Assembly: GCA_001600455.1 (NCBI GenBank)
Contig: BCKC01000011.1
Coordinates: 1,143,835 to 1,207,834, forward strand
DNA length: 64,000 nt
Reading direction: 5' to 3'
Source: Endocalyx cinctus
Taxonomy: Eukaryota > Ascomycota > Sordariomycetes > Amphisphaeriales > Apiosporaceae
Part shown: one piece after another, positions 1-11,508 of the stretch
Numbering within the stretch: position 1 is the first letter of the stretch
Layout: each line of letters begins with the position of its first letter
Notes under the pieces: generated by a model
Told to the model about the DNA's origin: nothing
What the model saw: only the letters and a program-made list of their open reading frames with translations
Database searches by the model: none
Translations under genes and position numbers: made by a program

Positions 1-1039
1 CTGGTTGTTAGCGGAGGAAGCCAACAGCGGTACCATCGCTCTCCGACTATTTTCGAGTTCTGACTTGTGTTGGATCTTCCATTCTTTCAACCGCTTCTTT
101 TCTAATCTGGGCAGACCCCATTGGCACTTGTCGCATTTGCGGCCGATATGCTGTTCACACATTCGGTGCCAGATGCCGTCGTCTCCCGAGAGCTCGTTCC
201 ACCTACGGTTGACCTGGGCAGCCTTGCAAAGGGAAGAACAATCCAGATAACTCAAAATCTTCAGGGACAATTCCGTAGGTAAAGTGGAAACGAAGTCGAT
301 CTTCAGCTGTTCCTGGACTTCTCTCGATACCATAGACAGCTGGGGAAAGCAACATTGGGTAATGATACCCTGTAACATCAACTCCCTGTGCTTGGTAGGA
401 GCGGCAGAGAACAGCGACCAGACGTTCGTAATAGCTTGTCGATCGCCGGTTGGTAGATTTTCGAGCTCCTAAAATACCGACGCATTAGTAAATCGTGACA
501 TAGAAAGCGAAGAGGATGTTGACGTAGTTCGGTTCCAAGAGACATACACTTTGTATCAAAGCCATCTTAGACTCATCAGCTGCTTTGCGACACTTGGAAT
601 CGGGGCGATGTCGGTAACAATATTTGCTGTTTGGGTCTCTCATCCTCAAGTTGACCATGGAGGGGAGATCGGGTTTGCCTATGGGGGCATAAGAGCTAGG
701 TATATGTTCACGGAGAAATGGTGTCATCGTCTGTCCCATGAATTCTTGAGTAACATTTGGGAGTCTTGAAGCGTCCTCCTCTTCCTCCGGTCGTCTCCTA
801 TCACAGTTATCCCTCGAGGGTTGGGAACCTTGTTCATCTCTTATCCTTGAAATCAACGCCAGCTGTCGGGAAGGCGTATGTGAGTGGGAGTGCGAGTGAG
901 AGTGCGAGTGAGAGTGGGAAGCGGTCGGCCTATGTGCGGGTATTTGCGCCATTTCGTTCACAAAATATGTATGATTGTCGCCATCGAGTCGGGATACAGG
1001 CGGTCGAGTATTTAATACGTTTACAGTTTGCGTGGACAT
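1..1039 (-). CDS. sconB: Sulfur-controller F-box/WD40 protein (SconB/Scon-2/Met30 type), 5' part only
   Basis: This encodes the substrate-recognition subunit of an SCF ubiquitin ligase. In fungi the family (Neurospora scon-2, Aspergillus sconB, yeast MET30) targets the sulfur-assimilation activator when sulfur is plentiful. Coding exons are 548-1039 and 1-468 with a 79-bp intron (GTATGT donor, TAG acceptor), and the frame is kept across the junction. The visible 320 residues hold a His-Ser repeat near residues 47-60, then a conserved segment ([20 protein letters not shown]), an F-box ([24 protein letters not shown]) and the CDKCxWGLPxLEKKRL region that precedes the WD40 propeller. The propeller lies beyond the left edge. 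Start chosen at the ATG giving MSTQTVN; an in-frame ATG six codons upstream is an alternative. Family assignment rests on the F-box and flanking motifs and is firm. Confidence 0.9.
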
Positions 1040-1739
1040 GGTGAAATAATCAAGCAAGGCTTGAGAAGTTTCTTAGTCTTATAAAGGTTGAGACATCTAA
1101 GAGAATAAGTGACGGTAAAAGTGAGGATGATGGCGTGCTGAAGATGGTGAAAGTTTAGTTGAAGGTACGCAATGGAGAGATATTGAGTGATAAAATATAA
1201 AGTTATACCGAACCTTAGTAACTATGTAATTATGTGCTATAGTACTAAGGTGGAATATATTTATATTATGTAATTTATTTGTTTAATCCAGGCATGAAAA
1301 TATATTGTATCATATATATTTTGAAAGAAATATAGTAGATATTTGATGACTGTCCATAGAAATAAAGAGAGAGAAAAAAAAAAGGATAGGCAAAAATAGG
1401 TGGATAGAAATGAATGAGTCTGTCATGAAATCTCACATTATGTTGAGCTGCTTTTAGACAATAATTGCGACATCGCACACACCGATATCCATCTTTCCGT
1501 CATTTTTGATCCACTACGGCTATCGGAAACCCCTTGTAGAAAATCACAGCCGACCCTTAACAGGGGTTTTGATAGGACCCAAATCTGGGGTAAAATGTAA
1601 CTAAATAAAAACTTTTCATGCATCATTACCGAACCTTATTGCAGATTATCAGGTACCCCCGATAGCCTTACAAGACAGCTACACTTAAATACTTGGGTAG
1701 ATATGTACTGAACCCCGAATTCTATTCGATCAATATATC

Positions 1740-1770
<31 letters not shown>

Positions 1771-2709
1771 AGTTACTTATTCTTTGTAAATGGAATTTCT
1801 CTTATTTTATATAATGTTGATTTTTATTTATTTGTTAATAGTTATATAATGTTGAACATTTGTCTAAATACCTAAGCATGGTTTCTTATGATGCCATCCC
1901 TTAAATACTTAAAATATTCCGATAGCCGCATTACCGCTCGGAATCAGATCTAAAACTATCACGTGATGCTTAAATGTCGTAATACCCATCAACCTTGTTT
2001 GCCGTCTTCTCCACTTTCTGTCAATGTTACTTGATCGCGTGTTTCGTAGATCATTTTTAATTTAAAAGAGGAAAAAAAAAATAATAAAAATTAAAAATTT
2101 ACACCATATTCCCGAGGTCATTGATCTCTAGGATAGCTCCACTACTACTGTGTAAATAGGTACGTATTAAAAAAGTAGGATAATTTGAATTAACAACAAG
2201 CTGAAGAATGTAAGTAAGTGACAAGGAGCAACTAATACGTTAGATTCATTATATAGCTGCTCTAACACTTTTCATATCTTATCAGCCTATCTATCTATCA
2301 AACTCCTCGCTACTAGTGAGACATCCATGGATATGGCGTATGCTATCAACAATGCGTTCATAGTTGTCAGATTAGATACCGGAGATATGTTGTTCCGAAA
2401 CAACATACCGTAAATACCTGGTGAAAATTTGTATGGAGATAACACCTAATTGAACACATGCTTTTTCACATATACAATTAAACAATAGTACATACTCCTG
2501 GATCCATACTACTACCCGTGGACGGTAACGGGAATTCTACCATACCGTAACTATATCAATCTTTCCAGTTACCGCTTACTACAAGTATCAGGCCTGTCTG
2601 TTACTACATAATGACCATACTCCAGTCCAATTACCTAGGTATTATATATAATTAAGATCTAACTACTGTAGGTAGGTAGGTATATTGCTACCTGTATCCA
2701 ACATGTATC
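1040..2709. other. Intergenic region between the sconB-type gene and the amidase gene
   Basis: No supported gene. The region is AT-rich with a (TA)n run near 1738-1770, A-rich runs and, next to the amidase 3' end (about 2645-2695), TAGGTAGG-type repeats like those elsewhere in the window. Short open frames here have no recognisable similarity or splice context. Confidence 0.6.
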
Positions 2710-4574
2710 CTAACTGGACGCCTGAATCAAGTTTTGGAGAATTTGCGTTATCGCCAATACCTTTTCTTCTTCTAATTTCTTGCCGACAATTTGAAGGGTA
2801 ATAGGCATGCCTATATACTTCTCCGGATCGCTGTTGTAATTTTCTCTGATCAAACGATCGACCTCGGAAGTCGGTTCAGGAATATCCTTTCCGTCGGCAT
2901 CTTTACTATCGCTTAAATCTTTCTTGTCATTCTCGTCTACAAATCCCACCGGTAACGTACAGGCTGTGAAATCCATCAAATTAGCTGTACAACAGTATGC
3001 CTTGTACCTGACTGCACCAAATTTTCCGTGCATGTGAGCGACCGAGTGATTGACCGGGGCAAGGTAGACGTCGATTGGTTGGCCTGACTTCGTGATCGAT
3101 TCTGTTCCTTTCCAATCCTGCAGTACCTTGGCTTGGTATTTCACCCTTTCCATCGCCAATGCCCAGCTATCCAGCAATGAAATAGGTTTTGGGTCACCAA
3201 CTCGCTTATCTACGAGTTTCAGCATCGGCTCCCCGGATAGTGATCGGGATCTCGTCAGGTCTTCGCCACCGTCTGACGTCAAAACTTTTGTGCACAGCAG
3301 GTCGGCGTATTCTTGGTTCAAGTCAAACATCGGTACTACATCGTGGCCTGCTTTTCGTAATTTTTCCTCCATCTGTTTGAGAGCTCGGCGGATTGGTGGT
3401 TGTGGTAACACTTTACCGTCGTAGTGCAGCATGGCTATCCGAAGTCGCCGGCCTTGAACTTCCCTACCCATCTCCTCTCGCCACGGAATAGGGGGGCTCT
3501 TAGGGTCAACTAGCCATGGTTGCGCGTCCTATAAAATTTGTAAGTCGCGAAACTTATAAGTAGAAGTAACTTGAATCCGGTGTACAACGCCTAAAACCTA
3601 CCACAACAGCTTTGGTGAATAGTTTCAGAGCCTCCGTTGATTGCGCCATAGGGCCAATCACTGAAGCGATGGTTTCTTGTCCCTCCAAACTATTTAAAAT
3701 ATGATAATATGGTATACGACTGCTAGGCCTTAACCCATATAAACCTTGGTAGGAGCAAGGCGTTCTGATCGAACCCCCAAGATCGGAACCGACTCCCAAG
3801 GGGCTCCCACGAAAGCCGATGAGAGCCCCTTCTCCTCCGCTCGATCCTCCGCAGGTAAATATCCGGTTATACGGGTTACTTGCACGTCCAATAATACTAT
3901 AACCCCGTTAGCTTTTGTGATATTCGAAAGACGTAAGGTCTATCGATCAAGACTAACTTGTTAATAGATTCCCCCCACATACAACCAACGCTCAGGGTTG
4001 TCTTAGCGAACGGGATCGCGCCGGCGTCTTGTAATATCTCTACCAAGAGACAATCTTCCTCGTCAAACGTTCCTAGGTGTGCAACATATCCGCAGGTAGT
4101 TTCTGTACCTTTGACTCGACATTGATCTTTGACGGAAACGGGTACCCCGTGCAACGGACCGCGTAGCTTTCCCGTCTTGGCGTACTCAGCATCGAGCTCC
4201 TTTGCTCGTGTCAAGGCAGCTGGGTACATGAAATCCAAGCAACAATGTAATAACTGATGAGCAATCACCGCCCGATGTGTGAAGGCGTCGAGAATCTGCA
4301 CCGCGGTATATTTACCACCCGAAATTGCTGGAGAGATTTCCTCCGCATTCAATGCCGTGATAGCCAACTCTTCGGGACTCAGCAGTTTCGACGGCACGTC
4401 CATAACTCTTGAAGGATTCGTATCCGAAAATACAGGAAGATCGAGCGTGTCCTCCGCTTCAATATCCGAAAATAACAGTTCCGGGTGTATAAAGTGCTGC
4501 GGTACGGAACCGAGGATACGCGCCCTCTTATCATGAGCACGTTCCTGCCATGTTAAGGATGACGACGACCCCAT
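2710..4574 (-). CDS. Amidase-signature hydrolase (fungal acetamidase-like)
   Basis: A predicted 576-residue amidase of the amidase-signature family, which hydrolyses carboxamides to acid and ammonia; fungal relatives include acetamidases. Exons are 3958-4574, 3602-3896 and 2710-3528 with introns of 61 and 73 bp, and all phases agree. The Ser-cisSer-Lys triad is complete: Lys149 in PVSVKDQ, Ser224 in GGSSGGEGAL and Ser248 in GSDLGGSIR. The spacings of 75 and 24 residues are the same as in fatty acid amide hydrolase. There is no signal peptide or membrane segment, so it is probably cytosolic. The 3' end reads through the usual C-terminal PITLQIVGKKLEEEKVL. The exact substrate cannot be read from sequence; a nitrogen-scavenging role is inference. 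Confidence 0.9.
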
Positions 4575-5324
4575 CGCCAGAAATTTTCAAAGGCAAGCCT
4601 TATAGCAGCAGAAATACGCACGCACCACGGGATACTTTCCCCTACGTAGACTGTTGAGAGTGATAAATGCAATGTATTCTTTATTTCATTAGATTAGCAG
4701 GCAAACAGTGGCACGCGAGATATGAAGCACTCAAAACACTACATATTCGCTGTAAATGTTGAAACGGGTTAGAATAAGTCCGGTCTCGGGTCGCCGATGA
4801 CTTCTTATCCAAGATACGGAGGTTCCGCCGCGGCAAAGTCTTCCTTCTAACGGCAATTGCCGATTGATAGCCCCACACATCGTATTAACTCCAGGATTTC
4901 CTTGCCGGGTTTGTCAGCAGGTTGCCAGACGGAATAAAAGAGCCTTCATTCGAAACAAGATAATCGGTAACTCGATTCAAGCTTTTACATATCTGTGCTA
5001 GTCCGCCTAAAGGGTAATGGTGCCGCATGGTGTACAAAGTACGTGGCATGTTAATCAAATGAGGGGGGTTGCCGATGTAGTATTGCGCAATCACGCATGA
5101 TGCCTCTTTCGTTGATTCGTCCTGACATAAGGACTCTGTGGGGGAATTTGTGTTCTTGTACGGACACGAGGTTTTAATCTTGAAACCCCCTCATCAAAAG
5201 CTATACCCTTTTCAAGGCAATTTCTGAATTATTACTCGCCAGCTTTCAGCCGAACCCAGCATATACGACGATATATATGACGATATATATGAAGAAAAAA
5301 GAAGCCAGCTCTACCTAGGCAACT
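4575..5324. other. Divergent promoter region of amidase and dioxygenase genes
   Basis: 750 bp between two divergently transcribed genes, so it should hold both promoters. A short direct repeat (CGATATATATGA twice) lies at about 5269-5292, just upstream of the dioxygenase ATG. Minus-strand frames at 4681-4878 and 4885-5094 have no recognisable family and are not called. Confidence 0.5.
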
Positions 5325-6900
5325 ATGTCAGCTACTACAACCATCACCTATGTTACGCCACAACCCCCGGGCAATCCCGGTCAACCTGACATAGGCTATG
5401 CACCGGACTACGATAAGTGGCGAGCCCGCGGCGCAAAACGTCTCAAGGCGGCCGTCTTACCTACGATCTTACCTCCCGGGTTCCCGTCAAAACTTGAGGG
5501 TGATATGGTCTGGGAAGGGGAGACAATCGCAGATTCATACGACTGGACCTATGTTCTTAACGATGTGCAGTTGGCTGAGATAGATCAGGCTTTGAAACAT
5601 TTCAAAGGTTTGTTATATACGTTTAAAAGATTGCATCCATCAAGCCGTGTTATCCCCCTTCATTTCTCGAAGGCTGAATAATCATCATCATACTAGGACT
5701 TGGCCTCTCCCCGGGTTACGTCTCTCAGGAGACATTCCCCCTACCCAGCCTACACGCCGAGCTCCGGCGGCTCTCGGCCGAGCTGCACGATGGACATGGA
5801 TTCTTCGTGATTCGGGGTCTGAAAGTGGATGATTACACGCGAGAGGAAAATATCATCATCTACGCCGGAATTTCATCTCATGTCGCGTCCCAGCGTGGAC
5901 GACAGGACGGGCAGTTTGACGGTCGCAAGGCCGACGTCGTTCTTACCCACATTAAAGACATGAGTTGGATGGACCAGGGCCAGGGCGAAGGAAAGAATAA
6001 GATCGGAACCCCGGCTTACACAGCAGATAAGCAAGTATTTCACAACGACTCCGGAGACATCGTCTCCCTGTTCGCGCTCGAGATCTCGGCCGAGGGCGGC
6101 GCGAGCAAACTCGCTTCCGTCGGGAGAGTCTACAACGAAATCGCGGCAACTCGACCAGATCTAATTCATACGCTATCCCAAAATTGGGATATGGAAATGT
6201 AAGCCATGGAATTTGTCTAGATGTTTCTTTTTTTTTTTTTTTTGGTGTATAAACCCCGTTCCGCATCACCAGATATGGTTACACCTAATCCCTCAGCTTA
6301 CCATTCCTTTTAGACATGACAAGTTCTCGGAAAAGCTCTACGTCGTCCGGCCTCTGATGTTTCGTTACCCCGCTACGGAGAATAAACTTGAGCGTATAGC
6401 CCTACAGTACGCGCGACGCTACTTCGTAGGGTTCGGGGATATGCCGCGCAATCCGGAGATCCCGCCCATCACCGAGGCGCAGGCCGAGGCCCTCGATACG
6501 CTTCAGTTCATGGGAGAAAGGTTCTGTGTAAACACCAACTTCCAGAAGGGCGATATTCAATATGTTAACAATCTTTCTATCTTCCACGCGAGGGACGGGT
6601 TCCGGGACACTCCTGAACAGAGGTAAATAACCATTGTCCTATTCTCCCCTCCCCTCTCCTTTGCTCTCGTTTCTTTTTCTTTTCCTTTAAATTTGCATTG
6701 TATCTAAATGAATACGATCGCTGATTATATATCGAAGACGCCATCTGCTGCGTCTTTGGCTTCGAGATCCCGAAAATGCTTGGGAGACTCCCGAAGTCAT
6801 GAAATGGCGATGGGCAGAGCTATTTGGTGGAGTCACATCAGATAACGAAGTCCTGCCTCCCGAACCTTTCATCCGTAGCGCTGGGAAGCCGCAACCATAA
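5325..6900 (+). CDS. TauD/TfdA-type Fe(II)/2-oxoglutarate dioxygenase
   Basis: A 418-residue protein of the TauD/TfdA clavaminate-synthase-like superfamily, which couples decarboxylation of 2-oxoglutarate to substrate hydroxylation. Exons are 5325-5607, 5697-6198, 6314-6622 and 6738-6900 (introns 89, 115 and 115 bp). All junctions keep frame. The iron triad is visible: His210 and Asp212 in VFHNDSGD and His353 in SIFHARD. The distal Arg for the 2-oxoglutarate carboxylate is Arg370 in RHLLRLWLRDPE. The N-terminal 40 residues are Pro-rich and no targeting signal is evident. Fungal relatives act on sulfonates, betaines or secondary metabolites; the substrate here is unknown. A sulfur-source role is only suggested by the sulfur-controller gene 4 kb away. 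The gene converges on the carrier gene. Confidence 0.88.
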
Positions 6901-7154
6901 TCGAGGGCAGACTGTCGCTCTAAACCTAGAAGGATTTTACAAAATACGGTGATTCATATATATTTTTGAGCGAGGTGCTTCACTACCGAAGTGACGTTAT
7001 ATACACGACATATTTATTCTAGAGTCATAATCCGTCCAGGTATCATCCAACCGGTGCATGTGTTTGCTTGTAAAGAAGTGGGGAATCGTTCCATAAACAC
7101 ATACAATGCCTTAACGCCGCCCAAGTATCCCATATAACCATGCCGACTATAATT

Positions 7155-8537
7155 CTATTCTAGGAGAATCTCGTAGTTATCTTTCGCGACCCGTATAGGC
7201 TCATTGCCGCTTCCATACTTCCGTCGCACCAACTCGAAAATGATCAGACCAGCACTGGTGCTCGGCACCTGCCGGATAGTACCCCACCAGAAGCCGCGAT
7301 ATAACCATCGGGTTAGTCCTCGGCCTTCGGCCGCAGCCTCTACGCGGCAATTGGCCCATGTCTCTTGGTAAGCATGGTAGTATGCACGCAGCATACGCCA
7401 TCGATGGTGTAGTTTAGTTGGGTCTGTCCCAGTAGCGTTTCTCATCCTAGCAGCTTTCCCGTCTAGATCCTCTAGATGATCCCAGTGCATGACTTGAATG
7501 TGAGTTAGAGGATGAAGGAATATTTGTTGAGTAAAAGAGGCGGATATACCCGCCAGGAGGAGAAACATGGGCTCTATGGCATAGTGCGGACGAATAATAA
7601 CAGGCTTCGACCCGTCGTCGGAGGTGGCAATGGCATTGACGTGTTTGTGACTGGCCGGGCGTTTTTGAGCAAGAGCTTCGACGGTGTATTGATTAAGACC
7701 ACCATAGTACCAAGTAATGAACTTATAAAAGCTCTGTGCCTTAACATATTCGAAGGTGCTGAAAAAGACCGCGCTACCCAGGCTGTCCTTCGTCAGAGAC
7801 AAACCCCAGCCGGCAAATACACCTCGGACACCAATCTCTCGAAGCTTCTCAGCCGAGAAGGACCATATACTCCTCGGTCTTCCGCTAATATTCCCATTCA
7901 TAAGATCACGATGGTCATATCTTGCTTGGATAGCGTCTAGAGGTGCGGCCAAGACGCTCTGTATGCCACCTGCTAGGAGACCTGCGGTGAAGGTATGGAT
8001 AGGATCCGGCGGTGGAAAGACACGTTTCCTCGAGCGAGAACTATCTTCGTGTAAGAATCCCAGGATCTGGAGATAACTGGTGTACAATACGGCGCCGACT
8101 CCAACGTTAGCAATTAAAGGAGGAAGGATCTGCTGCGGGACGATTCCCCATCCGTGCTCTTGAATGACGGAGGTTAAAAGACCGGGCGTAGTACCCCTTG
8201 CCCATAACCAAGTGCGCGTTAAAGCAAGGTTAAGTCGTGATACGTTTTTATCATTTCTAGTTGCGACCTGTAACAAAGACTCGATACGAGTTTGATGTAC
8301 TTGTCTCGCATAAGCAAGATAATCGACTCGTGTCCGAAAGAAAGCCTTGACGGGTGCTCTGAAATAAAAGGCGATAGCCTGAGCGCTTAATGCACGCACA
8401 CCGGCGGCTGATGCGGCGGTTGCGGCATTATTCCTAGACGGAATATCTAAAGCTGCTGGGTCGGGAGGTACAACGGGAAGAACGCCTCGATAAAGATCTT
8501 GAGGCGACCCGTTATCATCTTCGCGGCCTGAACGCAT
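7155..8537 (-). CDS. Mitochondrial carrier-like membrane protein
   Basis: A single-exon gene for a 460-residue divergent member of the mitochondrial carrier (SLC25) family. The open frame extends to a TTG upstream, but the first ATG gives MRSGREDD and an in-frame stop precedes any plausible 5' exon. Carrier-type P-x-D/H repeats are recognisable: APLDAIQARY near the middle and HPLTHIQVM in the last third, each after a hydrophobic helix with small residues (AGLLAGGIQSVLAAP, LAGISASFTQQIF). The central segment GVRGVFAGWGLSLTKDSLGSAVFF is the usual end-of-repeat pattern. It is longer than the typical 300 residues because of a 60-residue Ala/Pro-rich N terminus and loop insertions. The transported substrate cannot be deduced. 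Confidence 0.75.
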   Translation of the reverse strand: MRSGREDDNGSPQDLYRGVLPVVPPDPAALDIPSRNNAATAASAAGVRALSAQAIAFYFRAPVKAFFRTRVDYLAYARQVHQTRIESLLQVATRNDKNVSRLNLALTRTWLWARGTTPGLLTSVIQEHGWGIVPQQILPPLIANVGVGAVLYTSYLQILGFLHEDSSRSRKRVFPPPDPIHTFTAGLLAGGIQSVLAAPLDAIQARYDHRDLMNGNISGRPRSIWSFSAEKLREIGVRGVFAGWGLSLTKDSLGSAVFFSTFEYVKAQSFYKFITWYYGGLNQYTVEALAQKRPASHKHVNAIATSDDGSKPVIIRPHYAIEPMFLLLAGISASFTQQIFLHPLTHIQVMHWDHLEDLDGKAARMRNATGTDPTKLHHRWRMLRAYYHAYQETWANCRVEAAAEGRGLTRWLYRGFWWGTIRQVPSTSAGLIIFELVRRKYGSGNEPIRVAKDNYEILLE

Positions 8538-9087
8538 TGTTCCCACCAATCATTTTTCTAAAACAAAGACAGTCTATCGTTAAAAGAATTCTATATGAAG
8601 ATGAAGAGAAGATACAATATCTGTTCTAATAAATTTGAGGGTTTATCGGACTTTATTACGAGTTGCCCGGTTAATATTTTAAAATGTTTTATTACTACGT
8701 ACAAGTACAAGTTTCGAGCGGATTAGAAAACACAGCCACATAGCACGTGCCAAAAGCCTCAAGTGATGAAAGAATGTGACTATAATTGCAATTATCCGAG
8801 TAAATGCGTGTATTGAGTCATACAAAATCCGTCCAGCCATCCAGCCAGCCAGCCCATCCGCCCATCATGACCCAACCTATCCAACCTATCCAACCTGTCC
8901 AGCCCATAACACTCATAACCAGAACCCATACGCTTTTATTTCTGCGCAATATACCTATATCCTACCATAACCGTACATAAATAACATAAAAATAGAAACA
9001 TATAAGAAATGTCTAAGAACAAAAAAGGAAAAAAAAAAACAATGAGTCATAAATTAAGAAAGGCTTAAGCCTCGAAATTATGACATC
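8538..9087. other. Intergenic region
   Basis: No gene supported. It holds a short CCAGCC/CCAACC-type tandem stretch at about 8836-8905 and an A-rich run near 9020-9040, just beyond the 3' end of the Egh16-like gene. Confidence 0.5.
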
Positions 9088-10224
9088 TTATCTCAAGCGA
9101 CGATTAGTGTAGCGTCCCTGGACCTCTCCGCGCTTCTGCTTCATGCGAAATTCCAGAGCACGCTTCTGAGCGGCCGGCGACATGGTAAAAGCTGCCGATC
9201 CACCAAAAGGCCCGGCACCGGCACCATTACGGACGCGAACGACGCAAACGTTGTTGACGCCGCCTACCGTTGCGTCGCAAGTCATACCCGCCGGCATTTG
9301 TACGGTAAGGGGAAAGTCGGTGTTGGTTGCGAGAGATAATCCCTGAAAGCCTAGGCCCGGTACGTCCTGCGTCACGTCGGCTGTCTTGAAAGCGGCAACG
9401 TCTGTACCTCCGGAAGTACCGTCTACTGCAGCCTCGAGGGGACCAGCGCCATCTTGGTTGATCTAATTTGTTTTTCAACGTTAGCTTGGGTATCTCTTCT
9501 GGTCTTAAAATATGACTTCAACTAGTATTCTAAAGCATCCCTCTATGCCTCCCACTTACTTGTCGAAAGGTCATCGTGATCGATCCGTCATCCGCACATG
9601 TAGGAAGCCCAGAAGAAGCACCCTTGCCCGCAGTAGCAGCGACGTTAGTCTCTGCCGCCGTTTGCGACTTAGTCCCAGCACCGCCGCCAACGAGGCCTGA
9701 GAGAAGATCGCTAAGCTTACGGGCGGATAAGCTTCTTCGTCCCACGTTTGGAATACTGTCTTCGACTCCCACAGATGAGAGAGAACCGTTGTTGGTAGGC
9801 GCACTCGTACCTCCTCCCATGAAGTTTTGGATCATGGCGGCGGCGTCGATAGGTCCGTTACCTTGGGTGCGACCCAGCGCGCTGGCCTTGGTAGTCCCAA
9901 GCTCTCTGTCACGGATGATAGCCGTGTCGGCCTATTCGTTATCAAAGGTAAGCTTATGAGTGGGCGGAGATAGGAAACGGAATATCGATTTACCTGTGAT
10001 CCACAACGGTTTGAAGAGCAATCTCGAGGAGTCCCGTCAGCAACTAGACATACGCGTTAGCTTGTTATTTTGCAAAGTCAAGACGTCGGATAGAAAGGCG
10101 ATAGATACTCACCACTCAGACCGGGCATGGTAACGCCATTAGCGCCCGTGATAGAAGTAACGAGGCCGTGACCAGATACGAAAGCGAGAAGGCCAGAGCT
10201 GGCGACGAACAGAGAGTAACGCAT
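9088..10224 (-). CDS. Secreted Egh16/GAS1-like (DUF3129) protein
   Basis: A predicted 302-residue secreted protein of the Egh16H/Egh7/GAS1/MAS3 family, first described from appressoria and haustoria of plant-pathogenic fungi. Exons are 10113-10224, 9994-10043, 9560-9931 and 9088-9462 (introns 69, 62 and 97 bp; all phases agree). A signal peptide covers about residues 1-18 and is followed at once by HGLVTSITGANG, the usual mature N terminus. Cysteines at DGTPRDCSSNRCG, LPTCADDGS and AGMTCDATVGG...CVVRVRN fit the family pattern. A long Gly/Ala/Thr-rich insert lies in the middle and the C terminus is basic. The family is linked to plant infection in some species and is also found in saprotrophs; the biochemical function is unknown. 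Confidence 0.88.
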
Positions 10225-10926
10225 TTTGATAACGATTTGCCTGTTGAGAGATGGCTGAGAGATTGACGGGAGTATGCTATCAACAAATAAATGCCACCGG
10301 GGCTGGTTGAAATCGCAGTATGGATAAATGGATAATAAGTGAAGAGAAGAAGAAAAGGCTCACAGAGCCAAAGAAAGGTTTTTGAGTTGAGTTGGATGAT
10401 CGAGTTTGAGAAAAAGGCACAATCTTCTCAACCGCGATCATCGACGTCTTATATACTCTGTTGGGTTTCCGTGTGACTATTCAACGCCAAGCGCCGACTC
10501 ATACAAATATTTACTGAATTTTTCAGTTCTCCTTGAGTTTTTTCCCCCTTCCTATTGAGATCTCTGAGAAGCGACAATAGTAAAGCGCTCAGGTAGATTC
10601 ATCCCGCTGTACTCGCTGCCCAAATGAAGCTATTCAAACATCGTCCAAATTTTCTGAAACTGTTCTCAAAACATGGTGGGTGAGTAAGCTGCTCAACCAA
10701 TCGCATTCTCATTCTGCGATAATACATCACGGGCCCAGTGGTTTCCCGACGAAATAATGTAGTTAAGCCGTGATAAATCTAGAAGGGTTTAATTCATAGC
10801 GATAGACATGTTTGGGATATCATGGCTTTGTGGGTCAATCGAAAACATATTTTTCTACTTTAGTTCTGGTGCTGTAACATTCGCAACTTTCAGCTGTAAA
10901 CAGCGAATCGACCCTGTTGAACCTAT
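10225..10926. other. Upstream region of the Egh16-like gene
   Basis: 700 bp of non-coding sequence between the secreted-protein gene and the satellite. No gene or RNA supported; a pyrimidine/purine-rich stretch near 10340-10365 is the only compositional feature. Confidence 0.45.
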
Positions 10927-11508
10927 CATATAATTATATAATTATATAACTATATAACTATATAACTATATAACTATATAACTATATAACTATATAACTA
11001 TATAACTATATAACTATATAACTATATAACTATATAANNNNNNNNNNNNNNNNNNNNNNNNNNNNNNNNNNNNNNNNNNNNNNNNNNNNNNNNNNNNNNN
11101 NNNNNNNNNNNNNNNNNNNNNNNNNNNNNNNNNNNNNNNNNNNNNNNNNNNNNNNNNNNNNNNNNNNNNNNNNNNNNNNNNNNNNNNNNNNNNNNNNNNN
11201 NNNNNNNNNNNNNNNNNNNNNNNNNNNNNNNNNNNNNNNNNNNNNNNNNNNNNNNNNNNNNNNNNNNNNNNNNNNNNNNNNNNNNNNNNNNNNNNNNNNN
11301 NNNNNNNNNNNNNNNNNNNNNNNNNNNNNNNNNNNNNNNNNNNNNNNNNNNNNNNNNNNNNNNNNNNNNNNNNNNNNNNNNNNNNNNNNNNNNNNNNNNN
11401 NNNNNNNNNNNNTATATAACTATATAACTATATAACTATATAACTATATAACTATATAACTATATAACTATATAACTATATAACTATATAACTATATAAC
11501 TATATAAT
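10927..11508. repeat. 8-bp tandem satellite (ATAACTAT)n with assembly gap
   Basis: An almost perfect array of the 8-bp unit ATAACTAT (equivalently ACTATATA) enters the gap at 11037 and resumes in the same unit at 11413, continuing to 11508. The first two or three copies on the left are slightly degenerate (ATAATTAT). The array covers at least 205 sequenced bases, about 25 units. The same unit on both sides implies that the gap is filled by the same repeat and its true length is unknown. Confidence 0.95.
11038..11412. other. Assembly gap of 375 N inside the satellite
   Basis: A run of N bases flanked on both sides by the ATAACTAT satellite. The array length could not be resolved by the assembly. 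Confidence 0.99.

Noticed and set aside
7512..8076. Plus-strand frames of 142 and 106 codons
   Set aside because: Antisense to the intact mitochondrial-carrier-like gene and without recognisable domains.
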